From Hylemonella sp. (GTDB lineage Bacteria > Pseudomonadota > Gammaproteobacteria > Burkholderiales > Burkholderiaceae_C): DNA of 64,000 nt. The position numbers and the translations under genes are program-made. The notes under the pieces are model-generated. The model was not told the DNA's origin, searched no databases, and was given only the letters and a program-made list of their open reading frames with translations. Shown piece after piece: positions 1 through 10,115 of the stretch. The stretch's first letter is position 1. Each line of letters begins with the position of its first letter. The stretch spans positions 18,392 through 82,391 of the forward strand of contig JAUXVI010000020.1 of NCBI GenBank assembly GCA_030680575.1, given 5' to 3'.

Positions 1-1
1 T

Positions 2-1525
2 CTCAATACCCAGGTGACCCGGGTGGCCCAGGGCGGCGGCGAGGCGGCGCGCGCCAAGCACACGGCGCGCGGCAAGCTGCTGCCGCGCGAGCGCGTGCAG
101 CGCCTGCTCGACCCCGGCACGCCCTTCCTGGAGCTCAGCCCGCTGGCCGCCTACGCCATGTACAACGACGAGGCGCCCTGTGCCGGCCTGATCGCCGGCA
201 TCGGCCGCGTCAGCGGCGTCGATTGCATGATCGTCTGCAACGACGCCACGGTGAAGGGTGGCACCTATTACCCGCTGACGGTGAAAAAGCACCTGCGGGC
301 ACAGGAAGTGGCACAGCAGAACCGCCTGCCCTGCATCTACCTGGTGGACTCGGGCGGCGCCAACCTGCCGAACCAGGATGACGTTTTCCCGGACCGTGAC
401 CACTTCGGCCGCATCTTCTACAACCAGGCCAATATGAGCGCGTTGGGCATCGCGCAGGTTGCGGTGGTCATGGGCTCATGCACCGCTGGCGGCGCCTACG
501 TGCCGGCCATGAGCGACGAGGCCATCATCGTCAAGAACCAGGGCACCATCTTCCTTGGCGGCCCGCCGCTGGTGAAAGCGGCCACCGGCGAGGTGGTGAC
601 GGCGGAAGACCTGGGCGGTGGCGACGTGCACACCCGCCTGTCCGGCGTGGCCGACCACCTGGCGCAGAACGATCTGCACGCTCTGGCGCTGGCGCGTGCT
701 GCGGTCAAGAATCTGAACTCAAACAAGGCCCCAAGCCTTGTCACGGCGGCGCCGGCAGCGCCTAAATTCGCCTCGGAAGAACTGTATGGCGTGATCCCGA
801 CCGACACCCGCAAACCGTTCGACGTGCGCGAGATCATCGCCCGCATCGTCGACGGCTCCGAGTTCGATGAGTTCAAGTCGCGCTACGGCACCACGCTGGT
901 GTGCGGCTTCGCCCGCATCGAGGGCATGCCGGTGGGTATCGTCGCCAACAACGGCATCCTGTTCAGCGAGTCCGCCTTGAAAGGCGCGCACTTCATCGAA
1001 CTGTGCTGCCAGCGCAAGATCCCGCTGGTGTTCCTGCAGAACATCACCGGCTTCATGGTCGGGCGCAAGTACGAGAACGAGGGCATCGCGCGCAACGGCG
1101 CCAAGATGGTGACGGCGGTCTCCACCGCGCAGGTGCCGAAGTTCACCGTCATCATCGGCGGCAGTTTCGGCGCCGGCAACTACGGCATGTGCGGCCGCGC
1201 CTTTAACCCGCGTTTCCTCTGGATGTGGCCGAACGCGCGCATCTCCGTCATGGGCGGCGAGCAGGCCGCCAGCGTGCTGGCCACCGTCAAGCGCGACGGC
1301 ATCGAGGCCAAGGGCGGCCAGTGGAGCATGGAGGAGGAAGAGGCCTTCAAGGCGCCGATCCGCAACCAGTACGAAGCCCAGGGCCACCCCTACTACGCCA
1401 CCGCCCGCCTGTGGGACGACGGCGTGATCGACCCGGCCGACACGCGCCGCGTGCTGGCGCTGGGTCTGAGTGCAGCGCTCAACGCGCCGATTCCGGACAC
1501 GAAGTTCGGTGTGTTCCGGATGTAA
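2..1525 (+). CDS. mccB: Methylcrotonoyl-CoA carboxylase, carboxyltransferase (beta) subunit, 5' end missing
   Basis: Carboxyltransferase half of biotin-dependent 3-methylcrotonyl-CoA carboxylase, the leucine-degradation enzyme that moves carboxyl from biotin to methylcrotonyl-CoA. The frame is open back to base 2, so the gene is cut by the window edge; a GTG at 14 is unlikely to be the true start because family members have about 30 more N-terminal residues (about 535 in all). The crotonase-like carboxyltransferase fold shows in the glycine-rich oxyanion segments ([31 protein letters not shown]), and the protein ends in GVFRM, a typical MCC-beta tail. The downstream biotin carboxylase gene starts 11 bp after the stop. 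A propionyl-CoA carboxylase is less likely given this tail and the HMG-CoA lyase nearby. Confidence 0.93.
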   Translation, partial: LNTQVTRVAQGGGEAARAKHTARGKLLPRERVQRLLDPGTPFLELSPLAAYAMYNDEAPCAGLIAGIGRVSGVDCMIVCNDATVKGGTYYPLTVKKHLRAQEVAQQNRLPCIYLVDSGGANLPNQDDVFPDRDHFGRIFYNQANMSALGIAQVAVVMGSCTAGGAYVPAMSDEAIIVKNQGTIFLGGPPLVKAATGEVVTAEDLGGGDVHTRLSGVADHLAQNDLHALALARAAVKNLNSNKAPSLVTAAPAAPKFASEELYGVIPTDTRKPFDVREIIARIVDGSEFDEFKSRYGTTLVCGFARIEGMPVGIVANNGILFSESALKGAHFIELCCQRKIPLVFLQNITGFMVGRKYENEGIARNGAKMVTAVSTAQVPKFTVIIGGSFGAGNYGMCGRAFNPRFLWMWPNARISVMGGEQAASVLATVKRDGIEAKGGQWSMEEEEAFKAPIRNQYEAQGHPYYATARLWDDGVIDPADTRRVLALGLSAALNAPIPDTKFGVFRM

Positions 1526-1535
1526 GGGGCGATAT

Positions 1536-3545
<2,010 letters not shown>

Positions 3546-3580
3546 CGCTGGCAGTGCGCGACAGCCGCTAAGCTCGGCCT

Positions 3581-4501
3581 ATGAAGATCTATTTCTGTTG
3601 CACCGATTTCAAGGCAGAGCCTTGGCTGGCCGCGTTGCGCGCGGCCTTGCCGCAGGCCGAGATCGAGGTCTGGGCGCCCGGGGCGCCAGCGGGCGATTAC
3701 GCGGTGGTGTGGGCGCCGCCACAGGCCTTTCTGGACGAGCAGCCACGCCTCAAGGCCTTGTTCAACCTTGGGGCCGGCGTCGACGCGCTGACGCAGCTCA
3801 AGGTGCCGCCAGCGACCCAGCTGGTGCGGCTGGATGATGCCGGCATGTCGGTGCAGATGGCCGAGTACGTGGTGCATGCGCTGATCCGCCACTTTCGCGA
3901 GTTCGACGCCTATGCGGCCGACGTGGCGCAGGGCAAGTGGTCTTTCCGCAAGCCGCGCCTGCGGCAGGATTTTCCGGTTGGCATCATGGGGCTGGGCGTG
4001 CTGGGCCAGCGCGTGGCGCGTGTCGTGCAGGCTTTCGAGTTTCCGGTGCTCGGCTGGAGCCGCAACGCCAAGGACGTGCCCGGTGTGCGTTGTTATGCCG
4101 GCGCTGAACAGCTGTCCGACTTTCTGGCCGAAACCCGGGTGCTGGTGTGCCTGCTGCCGTTGACCGCCGAAACCGAGGGCATCCTGAACCGGCAGACCCT
4201 GGCGCAACTGCGGCCGGGGGGTTACCTGATCAACGTGGCGCGCGGCGCGCATCTGGTGGAAGAGGACCTGATTCCGTTGCTTGACAACAGACACTTGGCC
4301 GGCGCCACGCTCGATGTGTTCCGCCAGGAGCCGCTGCCGGCCGGCCACCCGTTCTGGCGCCATCCGAAGGTCACCGTCACACCGCACACGGCGGCGCGGA
4401 CGCTGCGTGACGAGAGTGTGGCGCAGATTGTCGCCAAGATCACCCGCCTGGAGCGCGGGGAATCCATCGCGGGTATTGTTGACCCCCTGAAAGGTTACTG
4501 A
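3581..4501 (+). CDS. ghrA: Glyoxylate/hydroxypyruvate reductase A-like 2-hydroxyacid dehydrogenase
   Basis: A 306-residue NAD(P)H-dependent D-isomer-specific 2-hydroxyacid dehydrogenase of the GhrA type, expected to reduce glyoxylate or hydroxypyruvate in the cytoplasm. The Rossmann motif GIMGLGVLGQRVARV sits near residues 130-144. The catalytic Arg is in NVARGAHLVEEDLI, and the conserved His is in VTPHTAA near the C-terminus. It lies 35 bp after mccA and ends one base before the HMG-CoA lyase start, so it is embedded in the leucine-degradation operon. Its role there is not obvious from sequence. Substrate is inferred from family length and motifs only. Confidence 0.85.
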   Translation: MKIYFCCTDFKAEPWLAALRAALPQAEIEVWAPGAPAGDYAVVWAPPQAFLDEQPRLKALFNLGAGVDALTQLKVPPATQLVRLDDAGMSVQMAEYVVHALIRHFREFDAYAADVAQGKWSFRKPRLRQDFPVGIMGLGVLGQRVARVVQAFEFPVLGWSRNAKDVPGVRCYAGAEQLSDFLAETRVLVCLLPLTAETEGILNRQTLAQLRPGGYLINVARGAHLVEEDLIPLLDNRHLAGATLDVFRQEPLPAGHPFWRHPKVTVTPHTAARTLRDESVAQIVAKITRLERGESIAGIVDPLKGY

Positions 4502-4502
4502 T

Positions 4503-5408
4503 ATGAGTCTTCCCGCTCGCGTCCAACTGATCGACGTCGGCCCGCGCGACGGCCTGCAGAACGAGAAGCAGCCGGTGCCGGCGGCCGTCAAGATCGAGTT
4601 GGTGCACCGTCTGCAGGACGCCGGCCTGAAGGAGATTGAGGTCACCAGCTTCGTCAGCCCGAAGTGGGTGCCGCAGATGGCCGACAACGCCGAGGTCATG
4701 GCCGGCATCCAGCGCCAGAGTGGCGTGCGCTACTCGGCACTGACGCCCAACCTCAAGGGGCTGGAGGCGGCGCTGCCGAGCCGGCCGGACGAGATCGTGG
4801 TGTTTGGCGCTGCCAGCGAAGCCTTCAGCCAGCGCAACATCAACTGCTCGATTGCCGAGAGCATCGAGCGTTTTGCGCCAGTGGTGGCGGCCGCGCGCGC
4901 CGCAGGCATCCGTGTGCGTGGGGCCATGAGCTGCACCGTCGGTTGCCCCTACGAGGGTGACATCCCGCCCGAGCGGGTGGGCATGCTGGCGCGGTTGATG
5001 AAGGACATCGGCGTGCAGCGGGTGGACGTGGCCGACACCATCGGCGTCGGCACGCCGCTTAAGGTGCAGCGCGCCATCGAGGCGACGCTGGCGCACTTCA
5101 GTCTGGACGATGTTTCGGGCCACTTCCATGACACCTACGGCCAGGCGCTGGCCAACACCTACGCCGCGTTGGAGATGGGCGTCTGGAATTTCCAGTCCTC
5201 CGTGGCCGGCCTGGGCGGCTGCCCTTACGCCAAGGGCGCCACCGGCAACGTGGCGACCGAGGACGTGGTCTACCTGCTGCACGGCATGGGCATCGACACC
5301 GGCATCGACCTCGACCGGCTGGTGGATGCCGGCAAGTTCATCAGCGACTTCCTGGGACGTGCGCCCGGCTCGCGTGCTGCCACGGCGTTGCTCGCCAAGC
5401 GCGGGTAG
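4503..5408 (+). CDS. mvaB: Hydroxymethylglutaryl-CoA lyase
   Basis: This 301-residue TIM-barrel lyase cleaves 3-hydroxy-3-methylglutaryl-CoA to acetoacetate and acetyl-CoA, the last step of leucine breakdown. The N-terminal GPRDGLQNE motif contributes the divalent-metal site. SCTVGCPYEG and the family signature around the catalytic Cys (VAGLGGCPYAKGATGN) are both intact. The start codon is one base after the ghrA stop, indicating translational coupling. Together with mccB and mccA this marks the operon as the liu-type pathway; the methylglutaconyl-CoA hydratase and isovaleryl-CoA dehydrogenase would lie upstream of the window or elsewhere. Confidence 0.95.
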   Translation: MSLPARVQLIDVGPRDGLQNEKQPVPAAVKIELVHRLQDAGLKEIEVTSFVSPKWVPQMADNAEVMAGIQRQSGVRYSALTPNLKGLEAALPSRPDEIVVFGAASEAFSQRNINCSIAESIERFAPVVAAARAAGIRVRGAMSCTVGCPYEGDIPPERVGMLARLMKDIGVQRVDVADTIGVGTPLKVQRAIEATLAHFSLDDVSGHFHDTYGQALANTYAALEMGVWNFQSSVAGLGGCPYAKGATGNVATEDVVYLLHGMGIDTGIDLDRLVDAGKFISDFLGRAPGSRAATALLAKRG

Positions 5409-5642
5409 GTGGCGATGGATGCTATGGATTCAATAGCGGTTCGCGCAATGAAGGCGAGGGCTGTGGCCAATAATGTGCCTTCGCCTTGCATATCGGTTTG
5501 CAAGATGGACGCGCATCGCGTCCTGTGCCTCGGCTGCCTGCGCACGCTGCAGGAGATCCGGGACTGGTCGACGATGAGTGATGCCGACAAACGGACGGTG
5601 TGGAGCCTGATCGAGGCGCGTTCGGTAACGCAGGGAGCTTGA
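5409..5642 (+). CDS. DUF1289 family small cysteine-rich protein
   Basis: A 77-residue protein with the DUF1289 core PSPCISVCKMD...CLGCLRTLQEI, whose four cysteines could bind a metal; function unknown. The frame opens with GTG at 5409 directly after the HMG-CoA lyase stop, with in-frame ATGs at 5415, 5424 and 5448, so the start is uncertain. The roughly 23 residues before the DUF1289 core are encoded by a dispersed palindromic repeat (5421-5478), so the N-terminus is probably repeat-derived and the true start may be any of these codons. Last-but-one gene of the operon; the next gene starts 1 bp after the stop. Confidence 0.8.
   Translation: MAMDAMDSIAVRAMKARAVANNVPSPCISVCKMDAHRVLCLGCLRTLQEIRDWSTMSDADKRTVWSLIEARSVTQGA
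5421..5478 (+). repeat. Dispersed palindrome-led repeat, copy 1 (inside DUF1289 gene)
   Basis: A 17-bp palindrome, GCTAT-N7-ATAGC (5421-5437), is followed by a tail resembling the tails of copies 3 and 5: GCGCA, a spacer, then GAGGGCTGTGGCCAAT. It sits in the first third of the DUF1289 reading frame and keeps it open. Confidence 0.7.
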
Positions 5643-5643
5643 G

Positions 5644-6285
5644 ATGAAACAGATCACCTTCTACCTGGATTTCATTTCGCCTTATGCCCATCTGGCCTTC
5701 GAGCAACTGCCCGAGGCACTGATGGGCCTGAGTTATTCGGTCAGTTACAAGCCGGTGCTGTTGGGGGCCCTCCTCAAGCACCACGGCCAGCTGGGGCCGG
5801 CCGAGGTGCCGGCCAAACGCGACTGGACCTACCGCCATGTGCAGTGGCTGGGGCACCAGCATCAGGTCCAGCTCCAGATGCCATCGGTGCATCCCTTCAA
5901 CCCGCTGCCGCTGCTGCGGCTGGCGATCGCCTGTGCTGGCGGCGGTGATCCCAATCGTTATGTGTGCGAAACCCTGTTGCACCACGTCTGGCATGGCGGG
6001 GCCGATGCGGTGGATGCGACGCGCCTGCAGCAACTGCGCGAACAGCTGGCGCCCCCGCTCGCACCCGACGATGACGTCGTCAAGGCCCGGCTGCGCCAGA
6101 ACACCGAAGCGGCCATTGCCGCCGGCGTGTTCGGTGTGCCGGCCTGTCTGGTGGACGACAAGTTGTTCTGGGGGGCTGACAGCCTGCCCATGTTGCGTCG
6201 TTATCTGGAAGGGGATGCCTGGTTTGACGGCCCCGGCTGGCATGCCGTTACAAATGTGACTTCTGGCCTGACCCGCCAGCGCTGA
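5644..6285 (+). CDS. 2-hydroxychromene-2-carboxylate isomerase family (DsbA/GST-kappa fold)
   Basis: A 213-residue thioredoxin-fold protein of the HCCA isomerase/GST-kappa group. It begins MKQITFYLDFISPYAHLAFE, the family's N-terminal strand with the Ser-Pro-Tyr active-site region in place of a CXXC. A C-terminal GVFGVPACLVDDKLFWGAD stretch provides the cis-Pro loop and FWG motif that bind glutathione. Characterised members act in naphthalene breakdown, but many bacterial homologues sit in unrelated operons, so the substrate here is unknown. It starts 1 bp after DUF1289 and probably ends the leucine operon. No aromatic-ring cleavage genes adjoin it. Confidence 0.82.
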   Translation: MKQITFYLDFISPYAHLAFEQLPEALMGLSYSVSYKPVLLGALLKHHGQLGPAEVPAKRDWTYRHVQWLGHQHQVQLQMPSVHPFNPLPLLRLAIACAGGGDPNRYVCETLLHHVWHGGADAVDATRLQQLREQLAPPLAPDDDVVKARLRQNTEAAIAAGVFGVPACLVDDKLFWGADSLPMLRRYLEGDAWFDGPGWHAVTNVTSGLTRQR

Positions 6286-6415
6286 TTTTTGCGTGGAATC
6301 GTGGTGAGGCTCAGGGTTATCCCCTAAGGTCAATGTAAGAAAGTGGTCAGTGCTGTCTCCAAGAATGCACGCAATCCCCACATCAGGGGGGGTCAATTTG
6401 TTTAGGAGACACAAC

Positions 6416-8068
6416 ATGGCAACTTCAGCGGCCGCACGGCCAATGTCCCCCGAAGAGAAGAAGGTGATCTTCGCCTCTTCGCTGGGTACCGTTTTTGAGT
6501 GGTACGACTTCTACCTCTACGGCTCGCTCGCAGCCATCATCGCCAAGCAGTTCTTCAGCGGTCTGGATGCCGGTTCGGCCTTCATCTTCGCGCTGCTGGC
6601 TTTCGCGGCCGGTTTCATCGTGCGTCCGTTCGGCGCGCTGGTGTTCGGCCGTCTGGGCGACATGATCGGCCGCAAGTACACCTTCCTGGTGACCATCCTG
6701 ATCATGGGCCTGTCCACGTTCATCGTGGGTATCCTGCCGAACTACGCCACCATCGGCGTCGCGGCTCCCGTGATCCTGATCGCCCTGCGCATGCTGCAAG
6801 GCCTGGCCCTCGGCGGTGAGTACGGTGGTGCTGCCACCTACGTGGCCGAGCATGCTCCGCACGGCAAGCGTGGCGCCTACACCTCCTGGATTCAGACTAC
6901 GGCCACGCTGGGCCTGTTCCTGAGCCTGATGGTGATTCTGGGCACCCGTACCCTGATCGGTGAAGCTGCCTTCGCCGACTGGGGCTGGCGCGTTCCCTTC
7001 ATCGTCTCCATCCTGCTGCTGGCCATCTCGGTCTGGATTCGTCTGTCCATGAACGAGTCGCCCGCTTTCGCCAAGATGAAGGCGGAAGGCAAGACCTCCA
7101 AGGCACCGCTGTCCGAAGCTTTCGGTCAATGGAAAAACCTGAAGATCGTGATCCTGGCCCTGGTCGGCCTGACCGCCGGCCAAGCCGTGGTCTGGTACTC
7201 CGGCCAGTTCTATGCCCTGTTCTTCCTGACGCAAGCGCTCAAGGTGGACGGTGCTGCTGCCAACATCTACGTGGCCATCTCCCTGCTGATCGGCACGCCT
7301 TTCTTCATCCTGTTCGGCGCCTGGTCTGACAAGATCGGCCGCAAGCCGATCATCATGGCGGGCTGCCTGCTGGCGGTCGTGACCTACTTCCCGGTGTTCG
7401 AAGCGCTGACCAAGGCCGCCAATCCGGACCTGTACAAGGCTCAGCAAGCGAGCAAGGTGGTTGTGACGGCCGATCCGAAAGAGTGCTCGTTCCAGTTCAA
7501 CCCGACCGGCACCGCCAAATTCACCAGCTCGTGCGACATCGCCAAGCAGGTGCTGGCTGGCGCTTCGGTGAGCTACGAGAACGCTGTCGGCACCGGTCCC
7601 GCCACCATCAAGATCGGCGAAACGCTGATCACTGGCTATACCGCCAAGGGCATTCCGGCTGACGAAGCCAAGAAGCTCGACGGCGAGTTCAAGAAGGCTG
7701 TTGCTGAAGCCCTCAAGACCCACGGCTATCCTGCCAAGGCTGACATGGCCAAGGTGGACAAGGTCATGGTCATCGCCATCCTGACCTACCTGGTGATCCT
7801 GGTGACCATGGTGTACGGCCCGATTGCCGCCATGCTGGTGGAAATGTTCCCGACCCGCATCCGCTACACCTCCATGTCGCTGCCGTATCACATCGGCAAC
7901 GGCTGGTTCGGCGGCCTGCTGCCCACCACGGCCTTTGCCATCGTGGCGCAAACCGGCAACATGTACAACGGTCTCTGGTACCCGATCATCGTGGCCGGTA
8001 TGACCTTCGTGATTGGCATGCTGTTCGTCCGTGAAACCAAGGACGTGGACATCTACGCCAACGACTGA
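6416..8068 (+). CDS. MFS transporter, metabolite:H+ symporter (MHS/ProP-like) family
   Basis: A 550-residue inner-membrane carrier of the metabolite:proton symporter family. The N-terminal segment SLGTVFEWYDFYLYGSLAA is the MHS hallmark. The loop 2-3 motif reads GRLGDMIGRKY, with a second copy (SDKIGRKP) at mid-protein. An insertion of about 110 residues (about 338-450, predicted external) between two membrane segments carries a Cys pair (ECSFQF, SSCDIA), making the protein longer than the usual 430-450. The ATG at 6416 follows an AGGAGA site; the upstream in-frame extension is rejected. A strong terminator follows. The substrate cannot be read from sequence. Confidence 0.88.
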   Translation: MATSAAARPMSPEEKKVIFASSLGTVFEWYDFYLYGSLAAIIAKQFFSGLDAGSAFIFALLAFAAGFIVRPFGALVFGRLGDMIGRKYTFLVTILIMGLSTFIVGILPNYATIGVAAPVILIALRMLQGLALGGEYGGAATYVAEHAPHGKRGAYTSWIQTTATLGLFLSLMVILGTRTLIGEAAFADWGWRVPFIVSILLLAISVWIRLSMNESPAFAKMKAEGKTSKAPLSEAFGQWKNLKIVILALVGLTAGQAVVWYSGQFYALFFLTQALKVDGAAANIYVAISLLIGTPFFILFGAWSDKIGRKPIIMAGCLLAVVTYFPVFEALTKAANPDLYKAQQASKVVVTADPKECSFQFNPTGTAKFTSSCDIAKQVLAGASVSYENAVGTGPATIKIGETLITGYTAKGIPADEAKKLDGEFKKAVAEALKTHGYPAKADMAKVDKVMVIAILTYLVILVTMVYGPIAAMLVEMFPTRIRYTSMSLPYHIGNGWFGGLLPTTAFAIVAQTGNMYNGLWYPIIVAGMTFVIGMLFVRETKDVDIYAND

Positions 8069-8122
8069 AGCCCTGTGCTTCAATAGCCACCCGGTCCGGC
8101 TTGCCGGACGGGGTAGGCCAAC

Positions 8123-8150
8123 AGGCCCTCCTGAAGAGGGCCTTTTTTTT
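8123..8150 (+). terminator. Rho-independent terminator after the MFS gene
   Basis: Eight-base stem AGGCCCTC / GAGGGCCT (8123-8130 and 8136-8143) with a 5-base loop and an eight-T run ending at 8150. It lies 55 bp after the MFS stop and just before the next small gene. Confidence 0.9.
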
Positions 8151-8164
8151 AAAGGAAGAAAATC

Positions 8165-8365
8165 ATGTGGAAAATCATCATCGGCTTCATCATCTTCGCG
8201 GCCCTCGCCATGTTCGTCATCATGAAAGGCGGGGACAAGCTGGATATGGGTGGTGAACAGCACGGTACGGATGCAACGCATGCGCCGGAAAAGCCCGCCG
8301 CAGCGGCAGCACCGGCTGCTTCGGCACCTGCGCCGGCTGAGCCGGCTGCCAGCGCAGCCAAGTAA
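8165..8365 (+). CDS. Small single-pass membrane protein with Ala/Pro-rich tail
   Basis: This is a 66-residue protein of unknown function. Residues 1-20 (WKIIIGFIIFAALAMFVIM) form one membrane helix. A short charged stretch and a low-complexity Ala/Pro/Glu tail (about residues 42-66) follow. A good AAAGGAAG ribosome site precedes the ATG at 8165, which supports translation. It follows the MFS terminator, so it needs its own promoter or read-through. No recognised domain. It could be a short cell-envelope protein. Confidence 0.65.
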   Translation: MWKIIIGFIIFAALAMFVIMKGGDKLDMGGEQHGTDATHAPEKPAAAAAPAASAPAPAEPAASAAK

Positions 8366-8415
8366 GATGGCGCCCCGAGGAGACAACGACGGTCAAAAGA
8401 CCGCACACCATCGCC

Positions 8416-8856
8416 ATGAAATATTCAAAAACTGAGGCCGGGCAGCAGGCGTTCAAGCAGCGTTCTGCGCTGCTGTCGGCGCGGCAACGCTCGGCTTTTA
8501 TCCTGTTTGATGGGGCCAAGACCCTGGAGCAGGTGTTGGCAGCCGCGGCGGGCCTTGGCGTGACCCAGGCCGACGTGGACCACATGCTGGCGGAGGGTTT
8601 TCTGGCGGCGAACGAACTGCAGACTGCCGTTCCGGTGGCCGAAGCGGTGAGCGCGCGTACGCCACAGGTACGCTACGCCGAAGCCTGGCCGATCGCCACC
8701 CGCTTGACGGCTTCTCTCGGCCTGCGTGGTTTCAAGCTCAACTTGGCGGTTGAGGCCGCCAGTGGTTACGAAGAACTGCTGGCGCTCTTGCCCAAGATCC
8801 AGGACGCCCTTGGACCGAAGGCCAGCCAGGAACTGGAGCAGGCCCTCAAGAGCTGA
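8416..8856 (+). CDS. Unknown protein with winged-helix-like N-terminus (paralogue of the gene at 42707)
   Basis: A 146-residue protein with no family I can name. The N-terminal part (residues 3-66: YSKTEAGQQAF...RSAFILFDGAKTLEQV...GLG...LAEGFL) has the pattern of a small helix-turn-helix fold. The C-terminal part (about 88-146) resembles the C-terminus of the 165-residue protein at 42707-43204, with matching order of conserved segments. The two are therefore paralogues. It begins 50 bp after the small membrane protein and is convergent with the binding-protein gene, whose stop lies 8 bp away. Function unknown; a regulatory or scaffold role is only a guess. Confidence 0.7.
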   Translation: MKYSKTEAGQQAFKQRSALLSARQRSAFILFDGAKTLEQVLAAAAGLGVTQADVDHMLAEGFLAANELQTAVPVAEAVSARTPQVRYAEAWPIATRLTASLGLRGFKLNLAVEAASGYEELLALLPKIQDALGPKASQELEQALKS

Positions 8857-8864
8857 CGTTCTGG

Positions 8865-9968
8865 TCAGCGACGAAAGCGGCCATCGGACGTGATGATGGC
8901 CAGGTCAGCGAAATCCAGGCCGGTGTGGTCCTTGCTGCTGTAGCTGATCTCCAAGCCCCCCAAATCGAACTTGCTCAGGCTCTCCAGCGCCGACTGGATT
9001 TTGTCGCGGCTCGGCTTGCCACCGGTGCGCCGCAAGGCTTCCACCAGCACCTTGGCCGCTGTAAAGCCCTCCAGCATGGCCGGGCTGACTTCCGCGATGT
9101 CCTTGGCGCGTGCAAGGTCCTGCGCTTCCTTGACCAGGCCATAGCTCAGGGACTGCGGAAACACTTGCGAGACGATCACACCACGAGCGTTGTCCCCCAG
9201 GCTTTTGATGAAGCCCCCCGATGCGTTGTTGGACAAGGTCACGACCTGGCAGTTGCTGCCGGCAGCGCGAAAGGCCTTGATGCCATCCACCACGGCCGCA
9301 CCCGCGGCGATGATGACGACGGCCTGTGCGCCTGACTTGGCAATCACCGGTGCGATCTTGGAGAAGTCGGGTTTGACGCGGTCGAATTTCTCCAGTGCCA
9401 CGGCATTGAGCTTGGCAGCGGCCAGTCCTTTCTGCGCACCGGCCAGTCCGTCTTCGCCAAAGGCGTCCTCGACATAGACCACGGCGATCTTGCTCATGCC
9501 GATGGTGGCCAGGTGGGTGACGGCTTTTTCAGCTTCGCGCTGGTAGGTGGCCCGCACATTGAAGATGTGCTTGCGCACCGGTTGGTGCAGGGTCATGGCG
9601 CCGGTGGAGGGGGCGACCAGCGGCACGCCATGCTTGTCCAGCAGGGGCTGGATGGCCTCGGTGTGAGGGGTGCCACGGTTCAGGAACATGGCCACCACAT
9701 TCTGTTCCTCGATCAGTTTGCGGGCGTTCTCGCCAGCCAGCTTGGGGTCGAACTTGTCGTCGAGCGAGATCAGCTCGATCTTCTGCCCGCCAACGCCGCC
9801 CTTGGCGTTGATGCTGTCGATGTAGAGCTTGGCACCATCGGTGATTTCCTTGACGCCTGCGGCGACCGGGCCGCTGAAACCGGCGGTCTGGCCGATCAGG
9901 ATCTGGGCTTGCGCGGTGGCACTGGCAAGCACCAGCAAGGTGGCGCCCAAGGTTTTGTAATTCCACAT
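8865..9968 (-). CDS. ABC transporter substrate-binding protein, branched-chain amino acid (LivJ/LivK) type, orphan
   Basis: A 367-residue periplasmic binding protein (type 1 fold, Peripla_BP_6 group). Residues 1-22 are a signal peptide cut after AQAQ. The mature start ILIGQTAGFSGPVAAGVKEI is typical of the group, as is the VPLVAPSTGA hinge segment. It has SD-like AAGGAG and AGGAAA sequences upstream. No permease or ATPase genes adjoin, so it is an orphan, common in Comamonadaceae. The ligand could be an amino acid, an aromatic acid or another small carboxylate. Confidence 0.85.
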   Translation of the reverse strand: MWNYKTLGATLLVLASATAQAQILIGQTAGFSGPVAAGVKEITDGAKLYIDSINAKGGVGGQKIELISLDDKFDPKLAGENARKLIEEQNVVAMFLNRGTPHTEAIQPLLDKHGVPLVAPSTGAMTLHQPVRKHIFNVRATYQREAEKAVTHLATIGMSKIAVVYVEDAFGEDGLAGAQKGLAAAKLNAVALEKFDRVKPDFSKIAPVIAKSGAQAVVIIAAGAAVVDGIKAFRAAGSNCQVVTLSNNASGGFIKSLGDNARGVIVSQVFPQSLSYGLVKEAQDLARAKDIAEVSPAMLEGFTAAKVLVEALRRTGGKPSRDKIQSALESLSKFDLGGLEISYSSKDHTGLDFADLAIITSDGRFRR

Positions 9969-10115
9969 GGTATTTCCTGCTCCTTTTTCCCCGAATTGTG
10001 AAGTTTAAGCGGCGTTTCAGGGGTATCTGGCTGTAACAGGACTGTCATGACCCCAATCCGGCCAATGCGGCCGCGACTGCCTAGAATGATTGGCCTGATA
10101 GAAAGATGCCACGCT

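Noticed and set aside
6425..8386. 653-codon open frame antisense to the MFS gene
   Set aside because: His/Gly/Asp-rich shadow translation with no membrane or domain pattern; it also crosses the terminator.
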